Assembly: GCA_001586965.3 (NCBI GenBank)
Contig: LUCW03001462.1
Span: forward strand, 75,001 to 114,138
DNA length: 39,138 bases
Source: Sphaeroforma sirkka
Lineage: Eukaryota > Opisthokonta > Ichthyosporea > Ichthyophonida
Direction: 5' to 3'
Shown here one piece after another: positions 23,713-33,619 of the stretch. Numbering within the stretch: the stretch's first letter is position 1; every line of letters starts with the position of its first letter. The notes below the pieces were generated by a model. The model made no database searches, was not told where the DNA came from, and worked only from the letters and a program-made list of their open reading frames with translations. The position numbers and the translations under genes were made by a program.

Positions 23713-23794
23713 CTATCCATACAACCTCTGTCAGCAAATCCTGAAATACCGAAGTCATCCATTCCTCCGCAGAAAATACTTTGTTCCTGGGCGA

Positions 23795-24200
23795 CTACGA
23801 TGGTCCCCAAGCCAAGTTTTCCTCGAACTTCAATACTTGGTCTGTTCTTGTCCTGACTGTCAGCGACGACCCAAGTACATAATCTCGTATCCATGGCCAC
23901 CCAAGTAAAGGAACCTCCGATACCTTGGCGTCAACCCTATAGAATGTCTGCTGACTCTCGTTGTCAGCAACCCCAACCATGAGCTCAACCCGTCCATACG
24001 ATCGGGTACGCCCACCAAACCCATCAAGCCAGCTCTCTCCAGCTGCCGATAGATCTTCTAGCTTCGAGTTTGGACCTGCCCAGCCCTTCGGTAACAAGTT
24101 TATCTCAGCCCCACTGTCCAGTATGGCCGATACTGCACGACTGTCAATTAGCAACTCTTCTCGCCAAATTCTTTTGCTATCTCCTAGCCGTCGTACGATT
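23795..24200 (-). pseudogene. G1 retroviral-type aspartic protease
   Basis: AILDSGAEINLLP holds the D-S-G-A active site, followed about 70 residues later by VPLLGWPWIRDYVLG, the hydrophobic-G-hydrophobic flap/helix region. The frame is open upstream to about 24200. Ty3/gypsy proteases work as dimers and mature the Gag-Pol polyprotein. Confidence 0.8.
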
Positions 24201-24318
24201 GGTCCATTCCGTCATGCCTGCTTGTATACGGTTGCCATTCCCGCACTGCCGATACATCTGCCTTGCCCCCATAGACGTCAGGTTTATTGAGCTTCAGTGT
24301 GGGCCTCCCGTCTGTATG

Positions 24319-24560
24319 TAAGTAGTAGTTCAGAGATTATAAAATTTAGTTTATAGTATCCTACATTTACTATCGTCTCAAATAGGTCTAAGTAAATGAG
24401 TCATATCAAATACTCAGGCTATTGGAGCCATCAAAGTGAATTTAGAACACTTTGGAAATATTGGAAAAAGAATTTGTATTAAATTATCATAAATACAATT
24501 AAAACCAATATGTTATCTCATTTGATCTTAATATTTTAGACTGACCGGAGACCGTATTTC
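24319..24560 (+). mobile_element. Half copy of the foldback element (outer arm)
   Basis: It closely matches 36925-37166 and the reverse complement of 36098-36350. It ends GGAGACCGTATTTC followed by TA, the same terminus as the large palindromic copy. Only the outer arm is present. It sits between G1 and G2 and cuts off the upstream end of G1. Confidence 0.8.
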
Positions 24561-24676
24561 TACATAGCCCCCAGTAGCTTTTAGGACTACGGACGTACGT
24601 GAAGGTACATTCTAGTTCTTAAAGCGAAAACCAAAGTACAACGGTTTTGGTCATGGCTTATCGAGAAAGTATGTAC

Positions 24677-25294
24677 CTATATGTACGAGTTCAAGACTCG
24701 TGTTGTACTCTTATGTCGTTTAGTATTTGGTCCAGTAATCATTTCCGATGTAGGTGTCTTACATTTATTACTTGGTAAGGTGATAGCCAAAGGTTGTTCT
24801 TCATTAGTAAGTAAGTTCGAAGAATTTTCTGCTCTGTTGGTAATCGAATCAGAAAGCTTAGTCACATATGAAGTAGGTGGAAAATAGGGAATTTCATATT
24901 CATCCGAGTATGTAGTCACCTGAGGAAACCCTTCCCGTTTATCTCGTTTATTCTATTTCTTAATAAAAATACGAAGGAAGTCGCGAGATTCACGAAACGC
25001 ATCGGAGATTAGCCAAGCTACTGTTCCATCCATAAAACGGGTCTTGTAGCAAGTGTAACCGTCTTCGTAAGTTTTGTCAATTATATCTTTGACTTGTGAC
25101 TCCATAACTGGGACATCAGAATCAAATGAGCGAGCGAATGAAAGTTCGGAGGTAGAGATACGGTAAGTGCCTAGATTAGTTGCGCTAGTACCATCTATGT
25201 TATTCACTTCGTAAGTATCACTCTTCTCATCATGATAGAAAATAACAAAAGATCCAATTGTCTTGGAAGAGAGTTCGGAACGATGGCATTGCAA
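24677..25294 (-). pseudogene. G2 C-terminal region with chromodomain-like segment
   Basis: The segment VKDIIDKTYEDGYTCYKTRF then MDGTVAWLISDAF fits the chromodomain pattern (I-hydrophobic-D, Y-x-hydrophobic-K-x-F, W). In chromoviruses this domain follows integrase and directs insertion to chromatin. A stop near 24953 is followed by an S/T/N-rich tail (24919-24677). Upstream, a FKVGDYVNIIN motif at about 25300-25330 is the integrase C-terminal barrel in another frame. Confidence 0.65.
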
Positions 25295-26460
25295 TTTATA
25301 ATGTTAACATAATCGCCAACTTTGAACTGAACAATTTTCTTGGTGTTGTTCCATCGGTCATACGCTTTAAGTAGGACACGATTTTTGTGCTCGAGTAAAC
25401 AGGGGTAAACAACGTTCTGCATATGCTCGATCTTTTGTAACCACGAAGTAACGTGTTTCTCGGGCGCAGTTTTGTCAAACGTTGCTTGTAATACACTATA
25501 GCGGCCAAAAAAAAGTGAAACGGGAGTGTTCCAGTTCGAGGATTCATGCAGTTATTCATTCGAGTCTAAACCCATTTCAAATGATAAGGCCACATATCCT
25601 CAACGTCGTCTAGTGCGGTACGCAATAGTTTCTTAAGTCTCTATGACGTGTCTCATTTGCACCCTGCGTTTGAGGTTTGTAAGGGAACACCACGCCTATG
25701 GGTCATGCCTGATACGAGTATAAGTGTCTCCATTACGTCGGTACAAAACTCACTACCGTTATCAGAACATAGTACTCGGGGGAAACCGAAGTCATAAAAG
25801 ACGTGATAGCATAATTCTGGTAAACAGGGGTAAACAACGTTCTGCATATGCTCGATCTTTTGTAACCACGAAGTAACGTGTTACTCGGGCGCAGTTTTGT
25901 CAAACGTTGCTTGTAATTCACTATAGCGGCCAAAAAAAAGTGAAACGGGAGTGTTCCAGTTCGAGGATTCATGCAGATATTCATTCGAGTCTAAACCCAT
26001 TTCAAATGATAAGGCCACATATCCTCAACGTCGTCTAGTGCGGTACGCAAGAGTTTCTTAAGTCTCTATGACGTGTCTCATTTGCACCCTGTGTTTGAGG
26101 TTTGTAAGGAACACCACGCCTATGGGTCATGCCTGATACGAGTATAAGTGTCTCCATTGCGTCGGTACAAAACTCACTACCGTTATCAGAACATAGTACT
26201 CGGGGGAAACCGAAGTCATTAAAGACGTGATAGCATAATTCTGCCACTGTTTGTGGACGTATGTTCGGTATTGCATAAAGCAAGTTATAGCCCGAAGCCA
26301 CACATAAGAAATGACAGATATATACATCGCCAGTATGCTTGAATCGGGGGAGTTTAACCAAATCGACTATGACTCGGCGCATCGGTTGGTCTTCTGTCAC
26401 ACTTTTAGGGGTGCCCAACCGTATCGCTTGATCTGGTTCTTTTCACAATCAGTACAGCGT
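25204..26460 (-). pseudogene. G2 integrase, core partly duplicated
   Basis: RRCTDCEK at about 26450 is the second half of the zinc finger. The core at 26418-26035 has the first Asp (RVIVDLVKLP), the second (LCSDNGSEF) and the Glu (QTQGANET), so the catalytic triad is complete. C-terminal motifs NPRTGTLPFHFFLAAI and FKVGDYVN follow. The segment 25820-26243 is repeated at 25396-25819, so part of the core and its C-terminal flank occur twice. Frameshifts lie near 26424 and 26020. Confidence 0.8.
25396..26243. repeat. Tandem duplication of about 424 bases in G2 integrase
   Basis: Two near-identical copies, 25396-25819 and 25820-26243, differ by only a few bases and one or two single-base gaps. 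Both contain TAAACAGGGGTAAACAACG and the DNGSEF coding stretch. The similarity implies the duplication is recent relative to the element's other decay. Confidence 0.85.
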
Positions 26461-26469
26461 CGGTATACT

Positions 26470-27480
26470 TCACGTATGGTTTCTTTCAGCGCCTGCACGA
26501 ATAGCCATTTTATAAGAATGCTCATATGCTCGATGCGTTAAATTATGTATAATTTTAACTCTACTTTCGAGCTCCTCTAAGTCAGTCAGATTCTGCGTAA
26601 CGCTGGCTGGATGAACCATAGTCCTGTTGGAATGGGCAACCTCAGTATCAGGAGGGGTAGACTCCTGAGATACATAATTGACAACATTAGATTGTTGAAG
26701 TATCTTCTTCAGTTGTTTCGCAACTCCTGGTTGTTCTTTAAGCAGTGCTTTAAGTAGTTGAGTGCGAGCTTCAGGTTCTCTTAGAGTTTTGAGTCTTTGA
26801 TCCATGGCCTTAGCTAGTTCCATGTTTTTTTTACGATCTAATGCCGTTTCAATCGACATTACCTCGACTGCAATCTTGTTGGATGCATGTGTTGTACGAG
26901 TCTTGAGCTTTTGTTCAAGCTCTTTAGACTCCTCTAGTTTAGCTAAGAATTCGGTTGAGGGTTTCCACTTAGTGGTACCTGCAGGACCGATGCGACAAAC
27001 AATGGTGTGTTTCCAAGGTGTCTTCTTAATAGAATAGTATTCCTAGGGCAGTGGGGTAGGCTCCTGAGATACATAATTAACAACATTAGAATGTTGAAGT
27101 ATCTTCTTCAGTTGTTTTGCAACTCCTGGCTGTTTTTTAAGTAGCGCTTTAAGAAGTTGAGTGCGAGCTTCAGGTTCTCTTAGAGCTTTGAGTCTTTAAT
27201 CCATGGCCTTCGGTAGTTCCATGTTTTTACGATCTAATGCCGTCTCAATCAGCATCACCTCGACTGCATTCTTGTTGGGTGCATATGTTGTCCGAGTATT
27301 GAGCTTTTGTTCAAACTCCATAAACTCCTCTAGTTTAGCTAAGAACTCGGTTGAGGGTTTCGATGCGACAAACGATGGTGTCTTTCCAAGGTGTCTTCTT
27401 AATAGAATAGGATCCCTGATACAACAACGTGTCGGTTTCACGGTCGACATAGATAGGCTCGTCTTGTATAATATTAAATA
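26470..27480 (-). pseudogene. G2 spacer between methyltransferase-like domain and integrase
   Basis: A charged, helix-prone region (STEFLAKLEE, ETALDRKKNMELAKAMDQR, EARTQLLKALLKEQPGVAKQ) occurs twice because of a tandem duplication of about 400 bases. No enzyme motif is seen. It may be a coiled-coil linker. Confidence 0.6.
26654..27420. repeat. Tandem duplication of about 400 bases in the G2 spacer
   Basis: The copies are 26654-27052 and 27053-about 27420. The second lacks about 25 bases (near CACTTAGTGGTACCTGCAGG of the first). They are more diverged than the integrase duplication, so this event is older. Confidence 0.8.
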
Positions 27481-27765
27481 AATCAAGTATCCATGGGTCG
27501 GAGCTACGAAGGGACAACACATCGTAATGGTAAACTTAGTAATATTAACATAATTTAACAACTGTGCGATAAGTTGCCAAAGTGGGTTAGCCCACGCATT
27601 TTACTTTGATAAGTCAAGTTGAAAGGCATCACCTTTAGGATGAGTCAACGACCTATAATCAGAAACCTGTTTGTTATGTTCTGCAGCGAACATATCAATA
27701 GTAAATGGACCCCATCTTGATTGAGCGAGGTTAAACCATTTCTTATTTAGCATCCAATCGGTTGC
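27480..27765 (-). pseudogene. G2 Dam-methyltransferase-like domain
   Basis: Directly after RNase H, in one frame with a single TAA, the minus strand encodes WGPFTIDMFAAEHNKQVSDY, then GDAFQLDL, NAWANPLWQLI and CCPFVAP. The arrangement D-x-FA-x-x-N, D-A-F, (N)PPW, then a V-x-P strand, is that of the Dam-type N6-adenine methyltransferase domain which follows RNase H in DIRS-type retrotransposons. Here the NPPW-type catalytic motif reads NPLW, consistent with decay. The domain sits before an integrase, not a tyrosine recombinase. The family call rests on motif order read by eye. Confidence 0.55.
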
Positions 27766-28262
27766 TAATAACTCTTTTTGACTGTTTTCTGGTAGTCGGG
27801 CACAAGTCGAGAGAGCATGTCAGGAAGATGGTTATGTATTCCTGGAATGTGTGTTATATTAAAAGCGAACTTGGCAATAATGTCATGCCAGCGGCTCACC
27901 AACTGTGAATCAGGGTTCATATCTTTTAAGTATGTTAAAGACTTTTGATCACAGGCGACAGTAAAGTAACTTCCATAAAGGTAGTCTTTAAACTGTCTTA
28001 GCGCAGTAACTATAGCAAGGAGCTCTTGTTTAACGGTAGGGTAATTCCGTTGACTCTTATTATAACTCTTGCTAAAGAATTGTATGTAGCGCGGTTTACC
28101 ATTTATCGTTTGATAAAGCACTCCACCTACCGCTCGATCTAAAGCGTCGGTTGCTACTTGGAATGGGACACCATCCACAGGGTACTGCATGATGGGTGCG
28201 TCCATTACTTTACTTTTGACTAGTTTAAATGCATCATCACATTCTTTAGTCCAGAGCTTTCC
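27765..28262 (-). pseudogene. G2 connection and RNase H
   Basis: LWTKECDDAFKLVKSKVM precedes the RNase H fold. Catalytic residues are visible: Asp in FQVATDALDRAVGGVLYQ, Glu in TVKQELLAIVTAL, Asp in VACDQKSLTYL. HIPGIHNHLPDMLSR is the usual exit motif. The frame is intact for 147 codons from 28205, with a frameshift near 28262 joining it to the RT. It degrades the RNA strand during reverse transcription. Confidence 0.85.
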
Positions 28263-29107
28263 CTAAGGTCCTTAAGTAATGAGAAAGATGAGGTACCGAA
28301 TCCGAGATGAAGTTAACAAACCCACACACCGAGTTCACATCTCTTCCAGTAATCGGTGTTGATAAATCCAACAGAAATTGTTTCTTGCCAGGATCAATTC
28401 CTACCCCTGCTGCAGATTCCTTGTAACCAAGTAAGTGTACAATAGTATCTTTAGCAAAAGAACACTTGTCCTCGTTAATCTTAAGTTTGGCATGGTTAAG
28501 TCGCTTTAAGACTTCCTTAACGATTTTAGCATGTTCATGTGCTGTCTTTGTAATAATAACTATATCATATAAATATACTGATACGTTATCCAACAGGTCC
28601 GCAAATAGCTCCCATCATAACTTGTTGGAAGAAAGTAGGTACCATGTCTAAGCCTTCAGGTGCACCTTTAAACTGGTACTTCTTACCTTGCCAAGTAAAG
28701 GAAAATTATTTCCTATGCGGCTCATATATTTGCAATTGATGGAATGCAGCTTTTAATTCTACCTTGGAAAAGATAGTCGCATATTCCATTTTGCGTAGTA
28801 TCTCGCTTATCTTTGGTCCTAGTACTACTCTTGTTTTACTAAACGTTCTATCAGATTTATATTGATCGACCGCTAAGAGAGCTAAGTTAACTGGGGTTGC
28901 ATCATAATTGATTTCAATTAGACCCTGTTTTAAGCAATCTTCAATTTGGGTTTTGACAACGTCTTTGTGTCTCCAACTCACGTAGTTATGTGAAGGACAC
29001 TTTAATTTAGAGAAGTCGACGTTTGTTAAGTCAAGCTTAACTTATCCGTTAGAGAACCTAAACATACACCAGTCAGTTATTGCAATCTTTCTGTTTTGTA
29101 TAATTAA
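28246..29107 (-). pseudogene. G2 reverse transcriptase
   Basis: The frame from 29107 runs through KCPSHNYVSWRHKDVV, KQGLIEINYDATPVNLALLA, FSKVELKAAFHQLQI and, past a stop at 28706, WQGKKYQFKGAPEGLDMVPT. A frameshift near 28600 leads to VSVYLYDIVII and the thumb. Two catalytic positions are changed: the family's FSKLDL reads VEL (Asp to Glu) and YLDD reads YLYD (Asp to Tyr). A stop lies also at about 29050. It made cDNA from the element RNA and cannot be active now. Confidence 0.85.
29105..29107 (+). repeat. Left target-site duplication TAA of the Harbinger element
   Basis: TAA immediately precedes the left terminal inverted repeat and matches TAA at 35588-35590. PIF/Harbinger elements duplicate a 3-base TWA target. 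Confidence 0.85.
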
Positions 29108-29138
29108 GGGTGGTTTTTAACGAGGAGTTTCCAATAAA
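29108..29138 (+). repeat. Harbinger left terminal inverted repeat
   Basis: It begins GGGTGGTTTTTAACGAG. The mismatches to the right repeat are at positions 9, 18, 19, 22 and 27. Confidence 0.9.
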
Positions 29139-29550
29139 TCCGTTTAATTAAAGATATTTTTCAACCAATGAGAACACATAGTTTTTGTTTTTCGAAGATT
29201 CATTAAACAACAAGGTGCTCAGAATTTGTTGTTAAAGGCTAACGAAAAACGAGAATACGTACCGTTAAAGTACGTTTGTCGACTGTGACGTAGAATAAAT
29301 AAAAACATTTCATTGGTAGAATGTAAAACTGCCCTTTTACAAATGTGGTGTCAAATGTTGTGTGTTTTCACTGTTTTGAGCGCTCAATTCAATTGTGCAC
29401 ACACACATATATGAAGTTGTCGGTTATAGGTAGATCCACACTCGATTATCTATGGAAACAGTACAGAGGGAACATAGTCGAATACGAACATAAAACGAAG
29501 AACATGAAGGAATCATATTGCACAAGTGTTATTGACTCGCAAACTATACC

Positions 29551-31152
29551 ATGTCGGCATCGCAACAGTAGGTTAATGCAGCATCGAACCCGAATACTAT
29601 GGGGACGCAGCACACAGCATCGACTTCCTCAGGGATTGAAACCAATCCTATGCAGAATGCTAGCACACCGTCGTCGAATCAATCGATGGCGATCACTTCT
29701 CAAGCGTCTTCGAGCTCTTCAGGTACTTCATCGGATTCGCAAGGAGAGACAAATTTTCAAGGAGAGACAAAGAGTGTAACGAGGCGCACATAGCAGCCAA
29801 ATTTTTCAGCATGGCTTCGTGGATCGGCGTGCAAAGAACACATATAAAGGGAAGAAATGCTAGGTCTTACCGTTAGAGGAGTACCTGTCAAACGTGATGT
29901 AGCAGGCGAAATTATGTATTCACGAGAGCATGTTTATGATGTACATGACAAGAAGCGTTGTATGATAATGATAGAGCAACAACTGGCTTTCCTAATTGGC
30001 TCTCGACCCCTCTAAACATAACACCAAAGAAGAAGCACAAAGTAATAAGCAAGACCAAGGTGAAGAAAGACAAACAAGAAATTCCAGTAAAACAGAAGGA
30101 TGAGGCGATGACGCTTCGAAAGACTGACAATGAATTTGCACGATTCTGTGCAATTATTACGGATGAGAAACACTACGACGGGCTTGTATCACTAGAAGAG
30201 GGTGATACACGAGCTATGCTTGACAATAAGGCTACCGGAGACAGAAATGTATTTTGGGTCGATGTAACTCAAGACTTTATGAATCCCGATTATGCATGGA
30301 ACATGACAAATGGTGAAGCCGATACAAGCAATTCTGACAGCGATGACGATAATGTTGACGATGCTATTCTGCGAGCACGAGTAACTAAGCACGCTGACAA
30401 GTTAGCTGAATGGCGTAGAAAGAAGTCACAGTATCCAGCTTCTCCTCCACTCGAACAGTGGAAAAAGGACTGGGATGTCCTGAATGTTACCCAGAAGATC
30501 ATGATTGGGCGAATAGGACGAGTCGATCCTATGGATATGACATTTACAACACAGGCCCGAAAGATGTTTGGAGACATTATTTGCAAGACAGCCGTGAGAA
30601 ACAGACTAATCTCTTGGTGGAAAGATGCCAAATCTAGCTTTGCGGTTGTGCAAACAAATAAGGAGATATCTGGCCATCATGCGCCCACATTTATGGGTTT
30701 CTTTAATGGTAAGAGTTGTGCACTGATGTTGTACACGTACATATTGCCACGTGGGGAGGGTGCTTTAGAAGCACTCTGTGCTGTTGCAGGAGGCCCACTA
30801 ACAACTGGGATGTCTAGTGCGATTGAATGGGAAGTTACAGAAGTTTCTGATTGCGCTGACTCCGGTGTGTCCACAACATCAACCGGACGTACACGCAGCG
30901 CCAAACATGAAAAGGAGCTAAAGAGGGAAAGAACAGGCCATGAAAGAATTGGCGCGTTCAAAGGAAAGCGACGAAGCTATGAACAAAACATTTTTAAAGG
31001 GGATACAGATGTTCATTGATAGCGACAACGTGCGAAACATAGCTACACTTTCAAAAGAAATACTGGAACTCAAGAAAGCTATACTAGAAGTTGATGATGA
31101 TGAAGAGCTAGAAAAAATGTTTACCAAAAAGCACCAAAAAGGCAAAAGATGA
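29551..31152 (+). pseudogene. Harbinger accessory protein gene, lightly broken
   Basis: ATG 29551 opens a Ser/Thr/Gln-rich leader (stops at 29569 and 29791). An intervening frame from ATG 29857 reads VRGVPVKRDVAGEIMYSREH. The main frame, 29958-31019, has 353 codons: a Lys-rich start, a central domain (HYDGLVSLEEGDTRAMLDN, NVFWVDVTQDFMNPDYAW), an acidic NSDSDDDNVDDA stretch, and a Lys/Arg-rich end. A single frameshift near 30940 shifts to a final coiled-coil-like tail (TLSKEILELKKAILEV) ending at 31152. PIF/Harbinger elements usually carry a Myb/SANT-like second protein that helps the transposase enter the nucleus and bind ends. The position fits, but I cannot prove a SANT fold here. AATAAA follows at 31201 and 31211. 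Confidence 0.6.
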
Positions 31153-31669
<517 letters not shown>

Positions 31670-32349
31670 AGGGCACATTGTGTGATGTCCATGTCTTGGT
31701 TGTGTTCTATCATAGCTCTGATTAAAAATATCAATTAATGTCTCCGATATACGGAAAGGAACACGTACAACCCATTTCGCATGATATTCGTAGCCGCTTT
31801 CAATGTATTCGTCGTCCTCGTCGTCACTTCCTAGATTTTCAATACCTTACTTGGAATGGCTCTTCGTTCAGGATGCTAACACATTAAATGTATAAAGCAG
31901 ATGTGAAAGGATCACCCCGAACCAGTAATCTGCCAAAGTCTAATTGCATTTCACCATCATACATCATCCTCCAAGTGCTATTTGTATAGATGTTCGAAAC
32001 CAATCGACAACATCTCCTAATGTTTTAAGTACATGCCCTGATGTTGGTTTGAGAAAGGCAACACTTGATTGAATCACTTCTGAGATGTCTTCAATACTTA
32101 AAGTTTCAACTGTGGTAATGCATTCTTAGCAATTTTGATTATACCATTCGTAGTTCTACTTACCGAAAAAGGTCGAAAGTGTGCGATACAGATCCAGCGT
32201 CTGGCACTCCAGAATTTAGCAGTCTTCTTGCTGTAATCATCATGTCTTGTTAGTTGCTTGACATATTTTGCTCTCATAACTTCATCACTAGGAAATCTAA
32301 CTAGTGATATTTTAGATTTGCATGAAGACACAGTGCATTGTGCAACCAT
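31670..32349 (-). pseudogene. THAP zinc-finger protein of the Harbinger element
   Basis: From ATG 32349 the first 80 residues fit the THAP (C2CH) DNA-binding domain: MVAQCTVSSC gives C-x4-C, then VRFPSDEVMRAKYVKQL, then ICIAHF gives C-x2-H, and NALPQL lies at the AVPT position. The frame stops at 32098. It continues one base over as LSIEDISEVIQSSVAFLKP and WFRTSIQIALGG, and later in another frame as GSDDEDDEYIESGYEYHAKW and VRVPFRISETLIDIF. The shifts may be frameshift decay or small introns. THAP domains recognise specific DNA and occur in P-element, ISL2EU and related transposases. Here it is a separate gene on the transposase strand. Confidence 0.65.
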
Positions 32350-32841
32350 TGTGTGTAAAAGGATTGATTGAAGTGGACTCACAGACAATATATAATAAAT
32401 ATATATCGCATTCTATAATTTTACGCCCGTGTACATATTATGACCACTTTTTTTCAATCCCAAAAAAATCAATGATTTTTTCGAATGCTATTATTTTGAC
32501 CATTATCATAAAAATAGGTAGCCAATTTGAGACGATATGTGGACACATATTGAGCTGCTGACGCTCTCATCGTTGATAGAACAAGCTATAACCAAAGATT
32601 GAACTCAAAGAGACTACAATGAACACGTATATTAGTTAATAGCACTGACGGAGTCCGAAATGTACTTTTAGGCACGATATTTGTCCTCACACAATAAAAG
32701 AGTATTATGAGTTTGACCATAACTGGTCTGAGAATTACAATAGATGAATACCAAACGATACTTTTTTTATACCATTGTGTAATGATGAAATTATAGCCAT
32801 TATCATGTTTTTGGTATCGTTTTGTATGTCTTAGCGTTGTA

Positions 32842-32894
<53 letters not shown>
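32842..32894. repeat. (TA)n microsatellite
   Basis: About 26 TA units directly before the first copy of the 51-base duplication. Confidence 0.95.
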
Positions 32895-32896
<2 letters not shown>

Positions 32897-33080
32897 CGAC
32901 TGTATCGTATCATTGTTGGGTGTAAATATTTGTACACATATCACCCAAGATTAACTTAAAAAGACTACATTGAACACGTATGTTGATATATATGTATATA
33001 CAGATATATATGTATATATATACATATAACGACTGTATCGTATCATTGTTGGGTGTAAATATTTGTACACATATCACCCA
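32897..33080. repeat. Two copies of a 51-base sequence, offset 133
   Basis: CGACTGTATCGTATCATTGT and the rest, ending ATCACCCA, occurs at 32897-32947 and 33030-33080, essentially identical. A neighbouring motif (GACTACA-TGAACACGTAT) occurs at about 32610 and 32960, so a longer unit of TA tract plus this sequence has been duplicated. Confidence 0.85.
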
Positions 33081-33169
33081 ACATTCTAAAACTAATGCAT
33101 TCAAAGATCAACGGTATCATCGATAAAATTTCAATTCTTTATTTGAGTGATACATAAAGTATTTACGAT

Positions 33170-33600
33170 CAGTGTGTGGGTGTACATGTTTTTGTGTGTG
33201 TAGGTGTTATTGCCTGAGTACGCGCGCATTTGTTTTAAGCCTATGTATTTGTGTTGTGTGTATAGACGTGTACACGTGTACACAAACGACCACGTGCGTA
33301 CACGTAGGTGTGTCTGTTGTGTGTGTGTGTTTGGTATAAATATATATATATGTGTGTACACACACACACACGTACACACACGTATATAACGCGCATACGT
33401 GTCACAAACTACCAAACACACCTGGATCAATGCAAGTGCGTGCGTGTAGGTTTCTTGGGTTCTACACACTTGCACTTGAATTGATTTGTGTGTGCTTGGT
33501 TATTTGTGTGAATATTTGCGTGTTTGTGTGTAGGTGTACATGATTGTGTGCGGGTGTACATGTTTGTGTGTACCCGCGTTTATACATATTGTTTATTATC
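33170..33600. repeat. GT/AC-rich low-complexity tract
   Basis: Interrupted TG and CA runs include the palindrome GTGTACACGTGTACAC near 33267. Frames through it that read as THTHT or CVCVY are artefacts. Confidence 0.85.
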
Positions 33601-33619
33601 TTGTTCCATTCTTGTTTCT

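Larger units (their letters stand above)
21598..24300 (-). mobile_element. Ty3/gypsy retrotransposon G1, decayed, leftward
   Basis: Domains occur in order on the minus strand: possible Gag zinc-knuckle remnant (about 24240), aspartic protease, reverse transcriptase, truncated RNase H, HHCC zinc finger, integrase core and C-terminal tail. Protease-RT-RNase H-integrase order is the Ty3/gypsy signature. The right side is truncated by a foldback-element copy that starts at about 24319, and no LTR pair is visible. The element has several stops, at least one frameshift and an internal deletion, so it is dead. Confidence 0.85.
24677..29107 (-). mobile_element. Ty3/gypsy retrotransposon G2, left part
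   Basis: In minus-strand order this holds reverse transcriptase, RNase H, a Dam-methyltransferase-like domain, a duplicated coiled spacer, integrase core (partly duplicated) and a chromodomain-like tail. The protease half lies at 35588-36000 on the other side of a Harbinger insertion. It has many stops and frameshifts, and no LTRs are identified. Confidence 0.85.
32350..33600. other. Region between THAP and transposase genes of Harbinger
   Basis: No coding signal. It holds a (TA)n tract (32842-32894), a two-copy repeat (32897-32947 and 33030-33080) and a GT-rich tract (33170-33600), and would be 3' UTR or downstream sequence of the transposase. Confidence 0.6.
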
